Shown: positions 17,435-26,439 of the stretch, in pieces | How positions within the stretch are numbered: the first letter of the stretch is position 1 | Layout: each line of letters begins with the position of its first letter | NCBI GenBank assembly: GCA_003152075.1 | Contig: PLZG01000031.1 | Span: 1 to 44,087 of the forward strand | Length of the DNA stretch: 44,087 bases | Origin: a candidate division FCPU426 bacterium | Lineage (GTDB): Bacteria; Oederibacteriota; Muellerivitia; Muellerivitales; Muellerivitaceae | Reading direction: 5' to 3' | The notes under the pieces: model-generated | The model's input: only the letters and a program-made list of their open reading frames with translations | Databases searched by the model: none | Told to the model about the DNA's origin: nothing | Program-made: the position numbers and the translations under genes

Positions 17435-17893
17435 TTATGATTTTTTCTTGATCTCGGTCTTGTGGGCCATGTTGGCGTTTATTTCCTCGGCGATCCATAG
17501 GTTGGCCATCAATATTTCCTTAAAATCCTCTTTGCGCAAAAGAAACAGGTCACAATCGGTTTCGGCTTTAATCGTGGCCGAACGGGGGGCATCGCTGATG
17601 AGGGCGGTTTCACCGAAATAATCCTTGGCGTGGAGTTCAGTGACCAACTTATCTACCAGGCCCTTACGTACCCAGAAGGAAAGGCGGCCCTGCGAGACCA
17701 GGTAAAAAATATCGGCTTTAGCCCCTTGCTTGAAAACCGTGAGGCCCGCGGGGACGTGCTGTTTTTTCATGGCGGCCATGAGTTTTTCCAACTCGGGCAT
17801 TTTCAAGCGGTCCAGGAAGAGGGTGGCCTGAAGACATTCCCGCAAACGGTGGATGTCGTCCAAGGCTCTTTCAGAAGCGTTTTTCTCGGGCAT
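17435..17893 (-). CDS. Cyclic nucleotide-binding domain protein
   Basis: ATG 17893 is preceded by AGGAGGAA and gives 152 residues; an upstream in-frame start at 17941 has no such site. The protein is a single Crp/cNMP-binding jelly-roll with a phosphate-binding cassette: F93-G94-E95 ... R104-S105-A106. No DNA-binding helix-turn-helix follows, so it is probably a sensor or regulatory subunit and not a transcription factor by itself. It is divergent from the serine-biosynthesis pair, whose leader begins with a CRP-type palindrome. Confidence 0.85.
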   Translation of the reverse strand: MPEKNASERALDDIHRLRECLQATLFLDRLKMPELEKLMAAMKKQHVPAGLTVFKQGAKADIFYLVSQGRLSFWVRKGLVDKLVTELHAKDYFGETALISDAPRSATIKAETDCDLFLLRKEDFKEILMANLWIAEEINANMAHKTEIKKKS

Positions 17894-17986
17894 TATTCCT
17901 CCTCTTGAATCGGTCGGGGTCATTCTACCAATGACTTTCAAAATTAATCATAAAAGCCGAATTGGGCTTTTTGGCGAAAGACTTTC

Positions 17987-18014
17987 TTGACACACTTCCT
18001 CGAGTCACTATACT
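17987..18014 (+). promoter_or_regulatory. Strong sigma-70 promoter for the serine-biosynthesis pair
   Basis: TTGACA (17987-17992), a 16-base spacer, then TATACT (18009-18014). The -35 is perfect and the -10 matches 5 of 6. Transcription should start near 18021, giving a leader of about 115 bases. Confidence 0.75.
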
Positions 18015-18024
18015 AACCTCGACT

Positions 18025-18042
18025 TTGTGAAATAAATCACAA
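18025..18042 (+). promoter_or_regulatory. CRP/FNR-type palindromic operator
   Basis: TTGTGA-N6-TCACAA, a perfect 6+6 inverted repeat matching the classic CRP half-sites TGTGA/TCACA. It lies just after the predicted transcription start, a position that would normally repress. Farther down the leader are a GGGCCT/AGGCCC stem-loop (18050-18065) and a 12-base palindrome (18074-18085). Confidence 0.55.
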
Positions 18043-18134
18043 GGAAAAAGGGCCTAAAAAGGCCCATAATCGTTCGGCTAGCCGAGTCCTCCACCTTCCT
18101 AATCCTCAAACCGGCCCAAAATAACGAGGTTACA

Positions 18135-19289
18135 ATGCGCAAAAAGTACATTATGGCCCCCGGGCCTACCCCCATCCCCGCTGAAGTTTTGGCCGAAGCC
18201 GGTATGCCCATCATGCATCACCGTACCCCCCAGTTTCAGGCCATATTCAAGGCCACCCATGAGGGGTTACAGATGTTTTTCCGCACAAAACAGCCTGTCA
18301 TGACCTTTGCGTCCGTTGGGACCGGGGTCATGGAATCGGCCGTTGCCAACATGACATCTCCTGGCGAGAAGGTATTGGTCGCTTCGGCAGGGCACTTCGG
18401 AAACCGTTGGAAGGACATTTGCGCCGTATTCGGCGTGCAGGCCGAGCTTTGCGAGGCCGAATGGGGCCAGGCTATTGATCCTGAAGAAGTGAAGAAAAAA
18501 CTGAAAGCCTCGCCCGAAGTGAAGCTGGTCTTTACTACCTTAAATGAGACCTCCACGGGGGTCGTGAACGACATTCAAACACTCACCAAGGTGGTTCATG
18601 AGGCTGGGGCCTTGATCGTGGTGGACGCTATTTCTGGGCTCGGAGCCGCGCCTTGCGAGACGGAGGCCTGGGGAGTGGACCTGATCCTTTCGGGTTCACA
18701 AAAGGGCTTCATGATTCCCCCGGGGCTGGCCTTTGTCTGTGCCGCGCCTAGCGCCGTGGAAAAGACCAAGATTGCCAAGAATCCCCGTTATTACTTCAGC
18801 TACGACAAAGCTCTTAAAAAGCTGACCGAAGAAAAGATGCCGGACACCCCTTTTACGCCTGCCATTTCGCTGATTATCCAAGTGAGGAAAGCCCTGGAGT
18901 TGATTAAGGAAGAGGGTATGGAGAATGTTTGGAAAAGGCACGCCGGGCTCGCTAAGGCCACCCGGGCTGGAGTGGAAGCGATCGGTTTGAAGTTGTTCGC
19001 TCCCAAGGCCCCTTCGCCCGCCCTGACGGCGGTTATCGCGCCTGAGGGTATCGACAGCGGACTCATTAATAAGACCTTCCGGGATACCTATGGTATCAGT
19101 ATTGCCGGGGGACAGGCCAAGGTGAAGGGCAAGATTTTCAGGATCGGGCATTTGGGGTATGTGGATGGTTCGGACATTATTTTAGGTATTGCCACGCTGG
19201 AAATGGTTTTGCATAAGTTGGGCAAGAAGGTGCCTTTGGGGGTAGGGGTAAAGGCCGCGCAGGAAATATTGCTGGCGGAGAATCTTTAA
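18135..19289 (+). CDS. Class V aminotransferase (probable phosphoserine/serine aminotransferase)
   Basis: A 384-residue PLP enzyme of the alanine-glyoxylate/serine-pyruvate aminotransferase group. The Schiff-base lysine is K190 (SGSQKGF) and the cofactor aspartate D164 is in 'VVDAISG'. The start 'YIMAPGPTPIP' is typical. It lies 15 bases before serA. In organisms without classical serC, this class V type often makes phosphoserine, so a serine-biosynthesis role is well supported by context, though sequence alone cannot exclude glyoxylate use. Its upstream region has a strong promoter and a CRP-type site. Confidence 0.88.
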   Translation: MRKKYIMAPGPTPIPAEVLAEAGMPIMHHRTPQFQAIFKATHEGLQMFFRTKQPVMTFASVGTGVMESAVANMTSPGEKVLVASAGHFGNRWKDICAVFGVQAELCEAEWGQAIDPEEVKKKLKASPEVKLVFTTLNETSTGVVNDIQTLTKVVHEAGALIVVDAISGLGAAPCETEAWGVDLILSGSQKGFMIPPGLAFVCAAPSAVEKTKIAKNPRYYFSYDKALKKLTEEKMPDTPFTPAISLIIQVRKALELIKEEGMENVWKRHAGLAKATRAGVEAIGLKLFAPKAPSPALTAVIAPEGIDSGLINKTFRDTYGISIAGGQAKVKGKIFRIGHLGYVDGSDIILGIATLEMVLHKLGKKVPLGVGVKAAQEILLAENL

Positions 19290-19304
19290 TCAACAGGAAC
19301 AACC

Positions 19305-20888
19305 ATGTTTAAAGTTTTGATAACCGATAAATTGTCCGAGCAGGGCATGGAAATCTTCAAAAAAGAGAAGGATTTCCAGACCGACGAGCACATCAATAAA
19401 ACACCCGAGGAAATCAAGAAAATCGTGGGCGAATACGACGCCTGGGTCATCCGAAGCGGCACCACTGTTACAGCCGACCTGATCGCGGCCGCCCACAAGA
19501 TGAAGATCATCGGCCGGGCGGGCGTGGGCGTGGACAACGTGGATCTGGAAGCCGCCACCAAGCGCGGAATTATCGTCATGAACACCCCTGACGGGAACAC
19601 CATTTCAACCTCCGAGCACACCATTGCCATGCTGATGGCCATGGCCCGCAAGATTCCCCAGGCCCAACAATCCCTCAAGGAAAAGAAATGGGAGCGAAGC
19701 AAGTTCATTGGTTGTGAGCTCAATGAGAAAATCCTGGGCGTGGTGGGCCTGGGGCGCATTGGCACCAACGTGGCCCGGAAAGCCATCGGTCTGGGAATGC
19801 GTATTATCGCCTACGACCCCTACGTGGACCCGGCTAAGACCAAGGGCCATGAGTTTGAGATCGTGACCTTGGACGACATTTTCAAGAGGGCGGACTTTAT
19901 CACCGTCCACACCCCTCTTACCAAAGAAACCAAGGGGTTGATCGGAACGAAACAAATCGCGGCCATGAAAAACGGGGTGCGTTTAGTCAATTGCGCTCGG
20001 GGCGGCATCATCGACGAGGCGGCTCTTTATGAGGGTTTGAAAAACGGCAAGGTAGCCGGAGCGGCGCTGGATGTTTTTGAGAAGGAACCTCCCTTCGACA
20101 GCCCACTCTTGACCCAGGAGAATGTAGTTTGCGTGCCCCATTTGGGAGCGGCTACCCAGGAAGCTCAAGTGAACGTTGCTGTGGTGGTGGCGGAGCAGAT
20201 GGTGGAAGCTCTGCGGGGTGGCCGGGTGCGCGCTGCGGTGAACATGCCCTCCCTGGACCCCAAGGTTCTTGAGGAATTAAAACCCTATTTAACCCTGGTG
20301 GAAAAAATCGGTTCCTTCCATTCCCAATTGGCCGAGTCTTTCATCAAGAAAATCCAGGTGGAATACAACGGGGAAGTGACCAAGTTCGACACCAAACCAC
20401 TGACCCTAAGCCTGGTGAAGGGCCTCCTGCAGAAAAGCGTAAGCGAGGGGGTCAATTACGTAAACGCCCTGGTGATCGCCAAGGAACGGGGCTACGAGAT
20501 ATCGGAAACCGTGGATAACAGCGTGAGGGATTATTCCTCCTTGATCACCGTGACCGTTAAAAACGAAAAGGGAACCCATACCATTTCAGGGACAGTTTTC
20601 GGCAAGAAGGAGTTCCGGATCGTCAACTTAGACGGAAATACTACCGACTTTACCCCGGTGGGGAACATGATATGGATGGTTCATGAGGATAGGCCCGGAA
20701 TCGTCGGGAAGTTGGGGACTGCCCTAGGCAATAACAACGTCAATATCGCCGGGCTTTACGTGGGCCGCCAGGACGTGGGTGGGAAAGCCATCGCCATGGT
20801 GAACGTGGATAACGACGTTCCCGAGAAGGTCATGGCAGAGTTGAGGGAGATACCGCATATACAGGATTTAAAGTTCGTGAAGTTTTAA
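19305..20888 (+). CDS. serA: D-3-phosphoglycerate dehydrogenase (long form)
   Basis: A 527-residue enzyme that oxidises 3-phosphoglycerate, the first step of serine synthesis. The NAD motif GLGRIG is at 148-153. The catalytic residues R232 (NCARGG), E261 (FEKEPP) and H279 (PHLGAAT) are all present. After the catalytic part come the allosteric-substrate-binding domain and a C-terminal ACT domain ('MVHEDRPGIVGKLG'), the long SerA form that is often serine-inhibited. It forms an operon with the aminotransferase gene. Confidence 0.96.
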   Translation: MFKVLITDKLSEQGMEIFKKEKDFQTDEHINKTPEEIKKIVGEYDAWVIRSGTTVTADLIAAAHKMKIIGRAGVGVDNVDLEAATKRGIIVMNTPDGNTISTSEHTIAMLMAMARKIPQAQQSLKEKKWERSKFIGCELNEKILGVVGLGRIGTNVARKAIGLGMRIIAYDPYVDPAKTKGHEFEIVTLDDIFKRADFITVHTPLTKETKGLIGTKQIAAMKNGVRLVNCARGGIIDEAALYEGLKNGKVAGAALDVFEKEPPFDSPLLTQENVVCVPHLGAATQEAQVNVAVVVAEQMVEALRGGRVRAAVNMPSLDPKVLEELKPYLTLVEKIGSFHSQLAESFIKKIQVEYNGEVTKFDTKPLTLSLVKGLLQKSVSEGVNYVNALVIAKERGYEISETVDNSVRDYSSLITVTVKNEKGTHTISGTVFGKKEFRIVNLDGNTTDFTPVGNMIWMVHEDRPGIVGKLGTALGNNNVNIAGLYVGRQDVGGKAIAMVNVDNDVPEKVMAELREIPHIQDLKFVKF

Positions 20889-20902
20889 TCAAAAAATTTT
20901 TC

Positions 20903-20990
20903 CTCACAGAGGACACAAAGATCAACAGAGTTAGATCAAGCAATTCTTAAGAGGTTTTTTACCCTTTTTTAACCCTGTGTACTCTGTGGT
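20903..20990 (+). repeat. Imperfect inverted repeat (CTCTGTG-type)
   Basis: The arms around CACAGAGGACACAAAG (20905-20920) and CCCTGTGTACTCTGTGGT (20973-20990) are imperfect reverse complements. The sequence resembles a 'CTCTGTG...CTCTGTGGTT' repeat seen in many environmental genomes. A related piece occurs at 36591-36622. It lies between serA and the next operon; it may be a degraded palindromic element or contribute to termination. Confidence 0.5.
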
Positions 20991-21015
20991 TCAAGTCTTA
21001 ATACCCCCTGTTTCC

Positions 21016-21044
21016 TTGACAGGCCCATAGTGGAGAGATACCTT
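21016..21044 (+). promoter_or_regulatory. Candidate promoter for the DUF5683-to-MCP operon
   Basis: TTGACA (21016-21021) is a perfect -35. The best -10 at 17-base spacing is TACCTT (21039-21044), which is poor. It would place the transcription start nearly at the ATG (21052), giving a leaderless or very short-leader mRNA. No ribosome site is visible. Confidence 0.4.
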
Positions 21045-21051
21045 AATACCT

Positions 21052-21624
21052 ATGAAATTAAACGCCCTTTTTCTCCTCGCTCTCTTGGCGGCAGTACCTA
21101 CACTTCAAGCCGCACCCCAGTTCTGGAACATTAAAGACGCTACACCTACCCCGCCCTCGCCTCCCCAAGTTCAAGGGATTGAGGATCAGTCGTCAGAGTT
21201 TCAAACCGCGACTCCCACTCCCGTACTGGCCCCGCAAGTCGAGCTTCCTACCCCGACCCAAACTCCCGAACCTGGGACGTCACCTAAAAACCCGACTCAC
21301 GCGGCCCTTTTTTCCGTTGTCCTACCCGGTTCCGGCCAAGTGTACGCAGGGGATCCTTTGAAAGGTCTGGTGTTCGCCACTCTTTTTGGCATAGGCCTTT
21401 GGCAAACCATCGATAATCTTCAATTGGTGAACGACGGCAATGGGAACCTGGTCTCGAAAAACGAGACCGCCGGAAATCTTTTTGGTTTAGGAACCCTAGC
21501 CGCTTACGGTTTTGGAATCCAGGACGCCTTTAACACCGCGGCGAACTACAATAAAGAACACCATCTAACCCTCGGTTTTGGAATTTATCCCCGGCCCAAC
21601 GCCAGCCTCGCTTTTTGTTTCTAG
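21052..21624 (+). CDS. Exported DUF5683-like protein
   Basis: A 190-residue protein with a signal peptide (to about residue 20), a Pro/Thr-rich spacer (about 25-80) and a C-terminal membrane-type domain beginning 'HAALFSVVLPGSGQVYAG' near residue 83. That 'PGxGQxYxGxxxKG' signature is typical of DUF5683 envelope proteins. A further hydrophobic helix follows. The function is unknown. It is the first of four closely spaced genes (gaps of 10, 23 and 7 bases) ending in an MCP-like gene. Confidence 0.75.
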   Translation: MKLNALFLLALLAAVPTLQAAPQFWNIKDATPTPPSPPQVQGIEDQSSEFQTATPTPVLAPQVELPTPTQTPEPGTSPKNPTHAALFSVVLPGSGQVYAGDPLKGLVFATLFGIGLWQTIDNLQLVNDGNGNLVSKNETAGNLFGLGTLAAYGFGIQDAFNTAANYNKEHHLTLGFGIYPRPNASLAFCF

Positions 21625-21634
21625 TGGGTAATGG

Positions 21635-22684
21635 ATGAAAAATTACTTTGCTTTCCCCGGCTCATTTTCCCAAAGAATTTTATTATTTCTCCACGTGATC
21701 CCAACTTTGGTTTTGTTGACAGGGTTGGGCTCTACCGCCTTCTCTCTGGAACTTGATCCCTTTCCCGATTACATCTTTTCCCGCGACCCTGTTTCCTTTT
21801 CTTTTCATCGGGAGGAGAAGCCCAGCTTTTACTGGGTTAACATCGGGGTGCCCGATCCCTTTTTTAAGGGAGTCCTCCAATATGTGCTGGGGCCCCCGCC
21901 CAATCCCACCCTTTATTCCATGCGGAGTATTGAGTATGGGGCGAAAGTGGATGGCTGGTTGACGGATCAGTTGCAATTGCGGGCCGCGATACCTTTCGCG
22001 GCCAACGCCATGCTGGACGCCAATGGAAACACCCAAAACGTGGCGAAATTCGGGGACTTGGAAATAGGAGCGACTTATCTTTTGACTGGCAAAAGGGAAA
22101 GTGGAAATTTTATTGGGGTTGACGGCTGGTATCGTTTCGCCTCGGGAACCAATCCGTTTAACATGGACTTTCCACTTCTTTCCACTGGCAGGGGCGCTCC
22201 AGGGGAAGCCATCGGCTTGATCCTTGGCCAAGAACTAGGTGGATTTTCCTTTTTTCAAAGCGTACACTATGAAAAAACACAGCCAATTACAGTTGATTCC
22301 TCGAACAATTTGTTCGGCGCGGGAATTTTCCAATGGCCGGATTATTTTCATGCGACCGCCAGGATTGATTACCTTCTTTTCCACCGGGCCCAAAGGTTTG
22401 TCAGGCTTTTTTACGAGTTGCGCATGAGGGAAAGCGGCCTCATGGAGTTTAACCGTCAAGTGGTGACCTATGGTTTGAGTTCCCCTTATGGGGTTGGCCC
22501 GACGACGGCAACGACGGACATGCTTTTTTTCTCCTCGGGGGGACTTGAGATTCGGGTCGATAAGGAGTTTACGGCCCAAGGAAAGGTTACCTGGGTGCCA
22601 TTTGAGACATTTTTTACTACGCGTGAGTTTCGACCGGATTATGGATTGCTTTTCTCGTTCGACCTGACTTTTAGGCCGATTTAA
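21635..22684 (+). CDS. Predicted outer-membrane beta-barrel protein
   Basis: A 349-residue exported protein with an N-terminal hydrophobic signal (about 13-37). The rest has alternating hydrophobic/aromatic strands such as 'KVDGWLTDQLQLRAAIPF' and 'FGDLEIGATYLLTG', and the C-terminus 'YGLLFSFDLTF' ends in an aromatic beta strand. This is the texture of an outer-membrane porin-like barrel. The protein is not recognised at family level. It begins 10 bases after the DUF5683-like gene, in the same operon as PilZ and MCP-like genes. Confidence 0.6.
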   Translation: MKNYFAFPGSFSQRILLFLHVIPTLVLLTGLGSTAFSLELDPFPDYIFSRDPVSFSFHREEKPSFYWVNIGVPDPFFKGVLQYVLGPPPNPTLYSMRSIEYGAKVDGWLTDQLQLRAAIPFAANAMLDANGNTQNVAKFGDLEIGATYLLTGKRESGNFIGVDGWYRFASGTNPFNMDFPLLSTGRGAPGEAIGLILGQELGGFSFFQSVHYEKTQPITVDSSNNLFGAGIFQWPDYFHATARIDYLLFHRAQRFVRLFYELRMRESGLMEFNRQVVTYGLSSPYGVGPTTATTDMLFFSSGGLEIRVDKEFTAQGKVTWVPFETFFTTREFRPDYGLLFSFDLTFRPI

Positions 22685-22707
22685 CCTTTTATTTAAGGAG
22701 TCAACCT

Positions 22708-23079
22708 ATGCCAGAAGCCAATATGTTCGTTGAAAAACGAATTCACCCTAGGGTCTCTGTCAAGATTCCGGTGAAGTATCGGGTGATTGAGGACCAAAAG
22801 GAACTTGAGACCGTATTCGAGCGCAAGAAGAAGGAGCAAACCACCAAGACCGTGGACGTCAGCTTGGGGGGGCTTTATATCGTAGCCGAAACCGTTCTGA
22901 ACATTGGGAGCATCCTCCGTCTGGATATTTCACTCCCCGGCCGGGCTTCCATTATCTCAGCTTTTGCAGAAGTGGTTTGGGCCAACGAAACGGGAGGAGG
23001 CCTCCATTTCTTGGCGATGAAGGAAGAGGACGTGGATTTCCTGAAGAACTATTTGGGCAAAGTATCCGACGAAACATGA
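22708..23079 (+). CDS. PilZ-domain protein (paralogue 2)
   Basis: A 123-residue PilZ protein with R11-x3-R15 (KRIHPR) and D50-x-S52-x-G54-G55 (VDVSLGG). It is about 53% identical over its full length to the PilZ protein at 7813-8184. It should be a c-di-GMP receptor. AAGGAG sits before the start. It lies between a beta-barrel gene and an MCP-like gene, suggesting it links c-di-GMP to a surface or motility function (inference). Confidence 0.92.
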   Translation: MPEANMFVEKRIHPRVSVKIPVKYRVIEDQKELETVFERKKKEQTTKTVDVSLGGLYIVAETVLNIGSILRLDISLPGRASIISAFAEVVWANETGGGLHFLAMKEEDVDFLKNYLGKVSDET

Positions 23080-23086
23080 CTCCCCG

Positions 23087-24283
23087 ATGAAACTAAAGGC
23101 TACTGACTTATTCTTTTCCCATTGGGGTTGGACGGCCTTGGGGGGCGCGGCGGTTGGACTGGCAGCTTCTTTTTCTAATTATGTAGGTGCCATTTTATTG
23201 GGTGGTCTCGCGGGTTGGCTGGCGTTTTATTTATACCTCCGAAGCGCTAATAAAAAGAAAATCGAAATCATTTCCAAGCTTTCCCAGGCTACTCCCGAAT
23301 CTTCGTTGGTGAGGGGCATCCTTTCCGAGAGCGGGGTTGCTTACGAACCTGTCGAAGCAGCCTTGAGGGGCGCTGTTGGAAAGATTGTTGAGATGGAAAG
23401 TCAAACTGGACCCATCCCTCAGGCGCAGAATATCCAATGGACCGAGTTCTCGGACAACATGGAAAACATGTTTCAAGAGCAGGAGAAGATGGCTCAGACC
23501 ATCCATGCATTTCACGAGGTCATCCGGGACTGGTCTGGCAATATCGAAAAGGCCGGTCGGATCAATAAGTCCCTGCTCCAACTGAACGAGTTGATCGTCA
23601 ACGACAGCAAAAAGGTGGCTTTGGACACCGATGAGGCGGCTCATTCGGCCACCGACGGTATTAAATCCGTCGGCAAGGAAATCAAGGCCATGACCGAGAT
23701 CAAGGCCACCATTGGGTCCTCCGCGGAAGTCATCCAGCAGCTTAACCTGGCGTCGGATCAAATCGGCGACTTCCTGGTGACCATTACCTCCATCGCACGA
23801 AAAACGAACTTGCTGGCTCTGAACGCGGGTATTGAGGCGGCCCGGGCCGGAGAACATGGCCAGGGTTTTGCCGTGGTGGCCAGCGAAATCAAGATTCTCG
23901 CCGAGGCTTCCGCCAAGGCCTCGGCCGACGTGAAACATTTGGTAGATGATATCCGATCGAAGACGGCAAGCGCCATATCCCTTATTAATACCACCGGGAA
24001 AATCGAAGAAAACGTCAATGTGGTTTACAGCGCAGGGGATGTTTTCATGAACATCGTCAAGTCTATCCGCAAAGCGGGCGGCCTTTTAGGCGAAATTTCC
24101 CAGGCCCTTGACGACCAACGGAACGATAACGAGCTTCTTCTTCAATTGATCAATAAAATTTATGTTTCGGGCGATCACGTGAGGGAGAGATTTGATCTGG
24201 TCGAACAAAGCTTGGACCAGGTCCAAAAGTTCTCGCGCAAAATGAAGACCGGTGTTGAAAGTTTGAGGGGCGAGAAGCCTTAG
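23087..24283 (+). CDS. Methyl-accepting chemotaxis-like signalling protein without a sensor domain
   Basis: A 398-residue protein with two close N-terminal membrane helices (about 13-29 and 32-52) and no room for a periplasmic sensor. The cytoplasmic part is a coiled coil ending in an MCP signalling hairpin at about 234-272, with the conserved '[16 protein letters not shown]' and '[10 protein letters not shown]'. Such proteins normally control CheA/CheW; no che genes are in the window. It starts 7 bases after the PilZ gene, so both probably serve one pathway. Confidence 0.88.
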   Translation: MKLKATDLFFSHWGWTALGGAAVGLAASFSNYVGAILLGGLAGWLAFYLYLRSANKKKIEIISKLSQATPESSLVRGILSESGVAYEPVEAALRGAVGKIVEMESQTGPIPQAQNIQWTEFSDNMENMFQEQEKMAQTIHAFHEVIRDWSGNIEKAGRINKSLLQLNELIVNDSKKVALDTDEAAHSATDGIKSVGKEIKAMTEIKATIGSSAEVIQQLNLASDQIGDFLVTITSIARKTNLLALNAGIEAARAGEHGQGFAVVASEIKILAEASAKASADVKHLVDDIRSKTASAISLINTTGKIEENVNVVYSAGDVFMNIVKSIRKAGGLLGEISQALDDQRNDNELLLQLINKIYVSGDHVRERFDLVEQSLDQVQKFSRKMKTGVESLRGEKP

Positions 24284-24384
24284 GGAATGAGTGATTGAAT
24301 CTAGACCCATATTGAAGGCAGCGAAAGCCAACCTTATCTTGCTGATCCCAACCGCTTTCACGTTTTCTTTCAGGTTTTCGGGGA

Positions 24385-24414
24385 TTGAAACCACTGTTTT
24401 AAAAATGGTTTCAA
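24385..24414 (+). other. Stem-loop between MCP-like and TPR genes
   Basis: TTGAAACCA (24385-24393) pairs perfectly with TGGTTTCAA (24406-24414) over a 12-base loop, 102 bases after the MCP-like stop. There is no T-tract. The gap 24284-24585 otherwise holds the promoter at 24442 and a short leader with a repeated ACCTA motif; no gene was seen in it. Confidence 0.45.
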
Positions 24415-24441
24415 ATGGAATCCCGAGTCCCAGATTCCAAG

Positions 24442-24470
24442 TTGACGGTTTTGCCTTAGCGGGGTAAAGT
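24442..24470 (+). promoter_or_regulatory. Sigma-70 promoter for the zinc-ribbon/TPR gene
   Basis: TTGACG (24442-24447), a 17-base spacer, then TAAAGT (24465-24470). The leader would be about 110 bases. Confidence 0.55.
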
Positions 24471-24585
24471 ATCCCAGCTTTTAAGGGAAGGTTTGAGGCT
24501 GCGGTAGCTCATTTCGAATTTTAGCCTTAAGTCTTTCAACTTGAACCTGGCACCTACAACCTAGCACCTAAATTAGGGGTTAAAA

Positions 24586-25548
24586 ATGATTGTCTGCCCG
24601 GCCTGTCATGCTGAAAATCCTGATGGCACGAAAATATGCGTCAAGTGCGCCACTGAGCTCCCCAAAACCGCTGCGGGCGCCGCAGCCAAGGCGAAAGCCG
24701 CAGCCGCTCCTTCTGGTAAGGGCTTCAAACTAAAAGACATGGGCCGGGACATGATTGACATGGTCTGGCTTCTTCTCATTATTCTCCTCATTGTGTTCGG
24801 GTTTATTTGGGAAGCCACTCATGGAACGATGCGTTGGACTGACACCGAAGAAGCTAAGGTCATGGAACCGCCCGTCAGGCTGGTGAAGGCAGTGGTTCGC
24901 CCCCATAAACATTCCCCGGCGGCCAAGGAATCAGCGCCTTCGGTGAAGGTTATGGGTGAGAAACCCGCGGTTGAATTGGGAAATCCGGAGACTTTTTTTC
25001 AAAAAGGCAAACACGAGTACGACACCCAGCATTACCAAACTTCCTTTAACTATCTCAAACAAGCTCTAGAGATCGATCCCACTTACGCCAAAGCCTATTT
25101 CGGGCTTGGATACCTCTATTCTCGTTTCGCAATGGATGACGCAGCGGTTCGCATGTATGAGATGGCCTTGCGGTTCGACCCCAATCACGTGGATTCCATC
25201 AACAACCTGGCCATGATGTACTATCACGCCGGGAATTTTGACGATGCCCTGGATCTGCTTCAAAAGGCTTCCACCTTGGAAAGCCAAAACGCCGATGTGG
25301 AATACAACTTAGGGAGTATTTATCTGGAGAAAAACCAGACGGACGCGGCTCTGCAGGCCTTCCAGAAGGCCGCCACCATCCGTCCGGATGACGCCACGAT
25401 TTACAATGATATGGCTCTAACCTATGAAAAAATGGGGAAGAAGCAAGAGGCCCAGGATTCCTGGCAAAAGGTGATGCAATTCTCGAAGAGTCCTGTTTTG
25501 CTTCAGCAGGCGAAAACCCACCTGGATTTCCTTCAAACCCAAAGCTGA
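24586..25548 (+). CDS. Zinc-ribbon, membrane-anchored TPR protein
   Basis: A 320-residue protein. It has an N-terminal zinc ribbon (C4-x2-C7, C18-x2-C21), an Ala/Lys-rich linker, one membrane helix (about 59-76) and four or five TPR units (about 132-300) on the far side. AGGGG precedes the start. The layout (cytoplasmic ribbon, single span, external TPRs) resembles bacterial scaffold proteins of unknown function. It is convergent with the glycosyltransferase operon. Confidence 0.8.
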   Translation: MIVCPACHAENPDGTKICVKCATELPKTAAGAAAKAKAAAAPSGKGFKLKDMGRDMIDMVWLLLIILLIVFGFIWEATHGTMRWTDTEEAKVMEPPVRLVKAVVRPHKHSPAAKESAPSVKVMGEKPAVELGNPETFFQKGKHEYDTQHYQTSFNYLKQALEIDPTYAKAYFGLGYLYSRFAMDDAAVRMYEMALRFDPNHVDSINNLAMMYYHAGNFDDALDLLQKASTLESQNADVEYNLGSIYLEKNQTDAALQAFQKAATIRPDDATIYNDMALTYEKMGKKQEAQDSWQKVMQFSKSPVLLQQAKTHLDFLQTQS

Positions 25549-25656
25549 TAACGGCGTCCGTCAAATATCTGTGATCGGTCATCAGGGTGCCTTCAAACTC
25601 AAAAACGCCAAAAGGGAAATTACACTTCGATTTTGAGGTTTGAGGGTTCAGCAGGT

Positions 25657-26364
25657 TTATTTAGGTTGGTTCTTGATCTTGTTGTAAAGCTTGAAGAGTT
25701 CCTTGAAGGCCCGAAGGATGACCTTGAGGTTGGCACCGGTTTGGGTCCCCGCCACTCGAGGATAGTGAGTCACTCCTACCTCCACAAAACGGAAGCCGGC
25801 CTTGTTGGAACGGGCTAGAAGCTCAGTTGAAACCATCGCTCCTCCGGCTGACAGGTGAACCTTATCGATCACCCTGCGCTTCATTATTTTGAAGGCGCAA
25901 TCCACGTCCCTTACCTGGAAGCCGAAAAGAAATTTAACCAAAGTGCCCCACATAAAGGCGTTTAATTTGCGCATGGCGGGGTCTCGACGGTTTTTACGGT
26001 AACCCAGGATAAGGTCTCCCTCATCGATTTTGTCAATCAATAGGGTGATTTCCCTCAAATCGAATTGAAGATCCCCATCCGTAAAAAAGACGAAGTCATA
26101 CCTCGAGGCGTTGTAGCCAGAGATAACGGCCCCGCCATACCCCTGGTTTTTCTCATGGTGAACGGGCCTGACATTTGGGTCTTCCTTGGCCAAGCGGTCA
26201 ATGATTTCTCCCGTCTTATCCTTACTGCCGTCATTTACGGGAATGATTTCCCACTTTTCGGCAACCTCGGGCAGGATCCGCTGGGAAAGCCGAACCATGT
26301 TTTCCACGTTGGCTTCCTCGTTATAAGCGGGGAAGAAAACCGAAAGGGATGAAAGCTTAGGCAT
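25657..26364 (-). CDS. Family 2 glycosyltransferase (polyprenyl-phosphate sugar type)
   Basis: A 235-residue GT2 enzyme with nucleotide-sugar motifs 'VNDGS' (43-47) and D96-G-D98 (FTDGD). It resembles dolichyl-phosphate/polyprenyl-phosphate sugar synthases without C-terminal membrane helices. It would transfer a sugar to a lipid or glycan at the inner membrane. AAGGAG lies before the start. It follows an FAD oxidoreductase and a flippase-like membrane protein in one minus-strand operon (75-base gap). Confidence 0.88.
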   Translation of the reverse strand: MPKLSSLSVFFPAYNEEANVENMVRLSQRILPEVAEKWEIIPVNDGSKDKTGEIIDRLAKEDPNVRPVHHEKNQGYGGAVISGYNASRYDFVFFTDGDLQFDLREITLLIDKIDEGDLILGYRKNRRDPAMRKLNAFMWGTLVKFLFGFQVRDVDCAFKIMKRRVIDKVHLSAGGAMVSTELLARSNKAGFRFVEVGVTHYPRVAGTQTGANLKVILRAFKELFKLYNKIKNQPK

Positions 26365-26439
26365 GGGGACTCCTTGAGGAGATAAAACGTTGAAATATTA
26401 CCATAGCGGATTGGGTTGCGGAACAAAAATGGGTTTCGT

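Noticed and set aside
18043-18134. Riboswitch in the serine-gene leader
   Set aside because: There are two short palindromic stems but no match to a riboswitch architecture I recognise.
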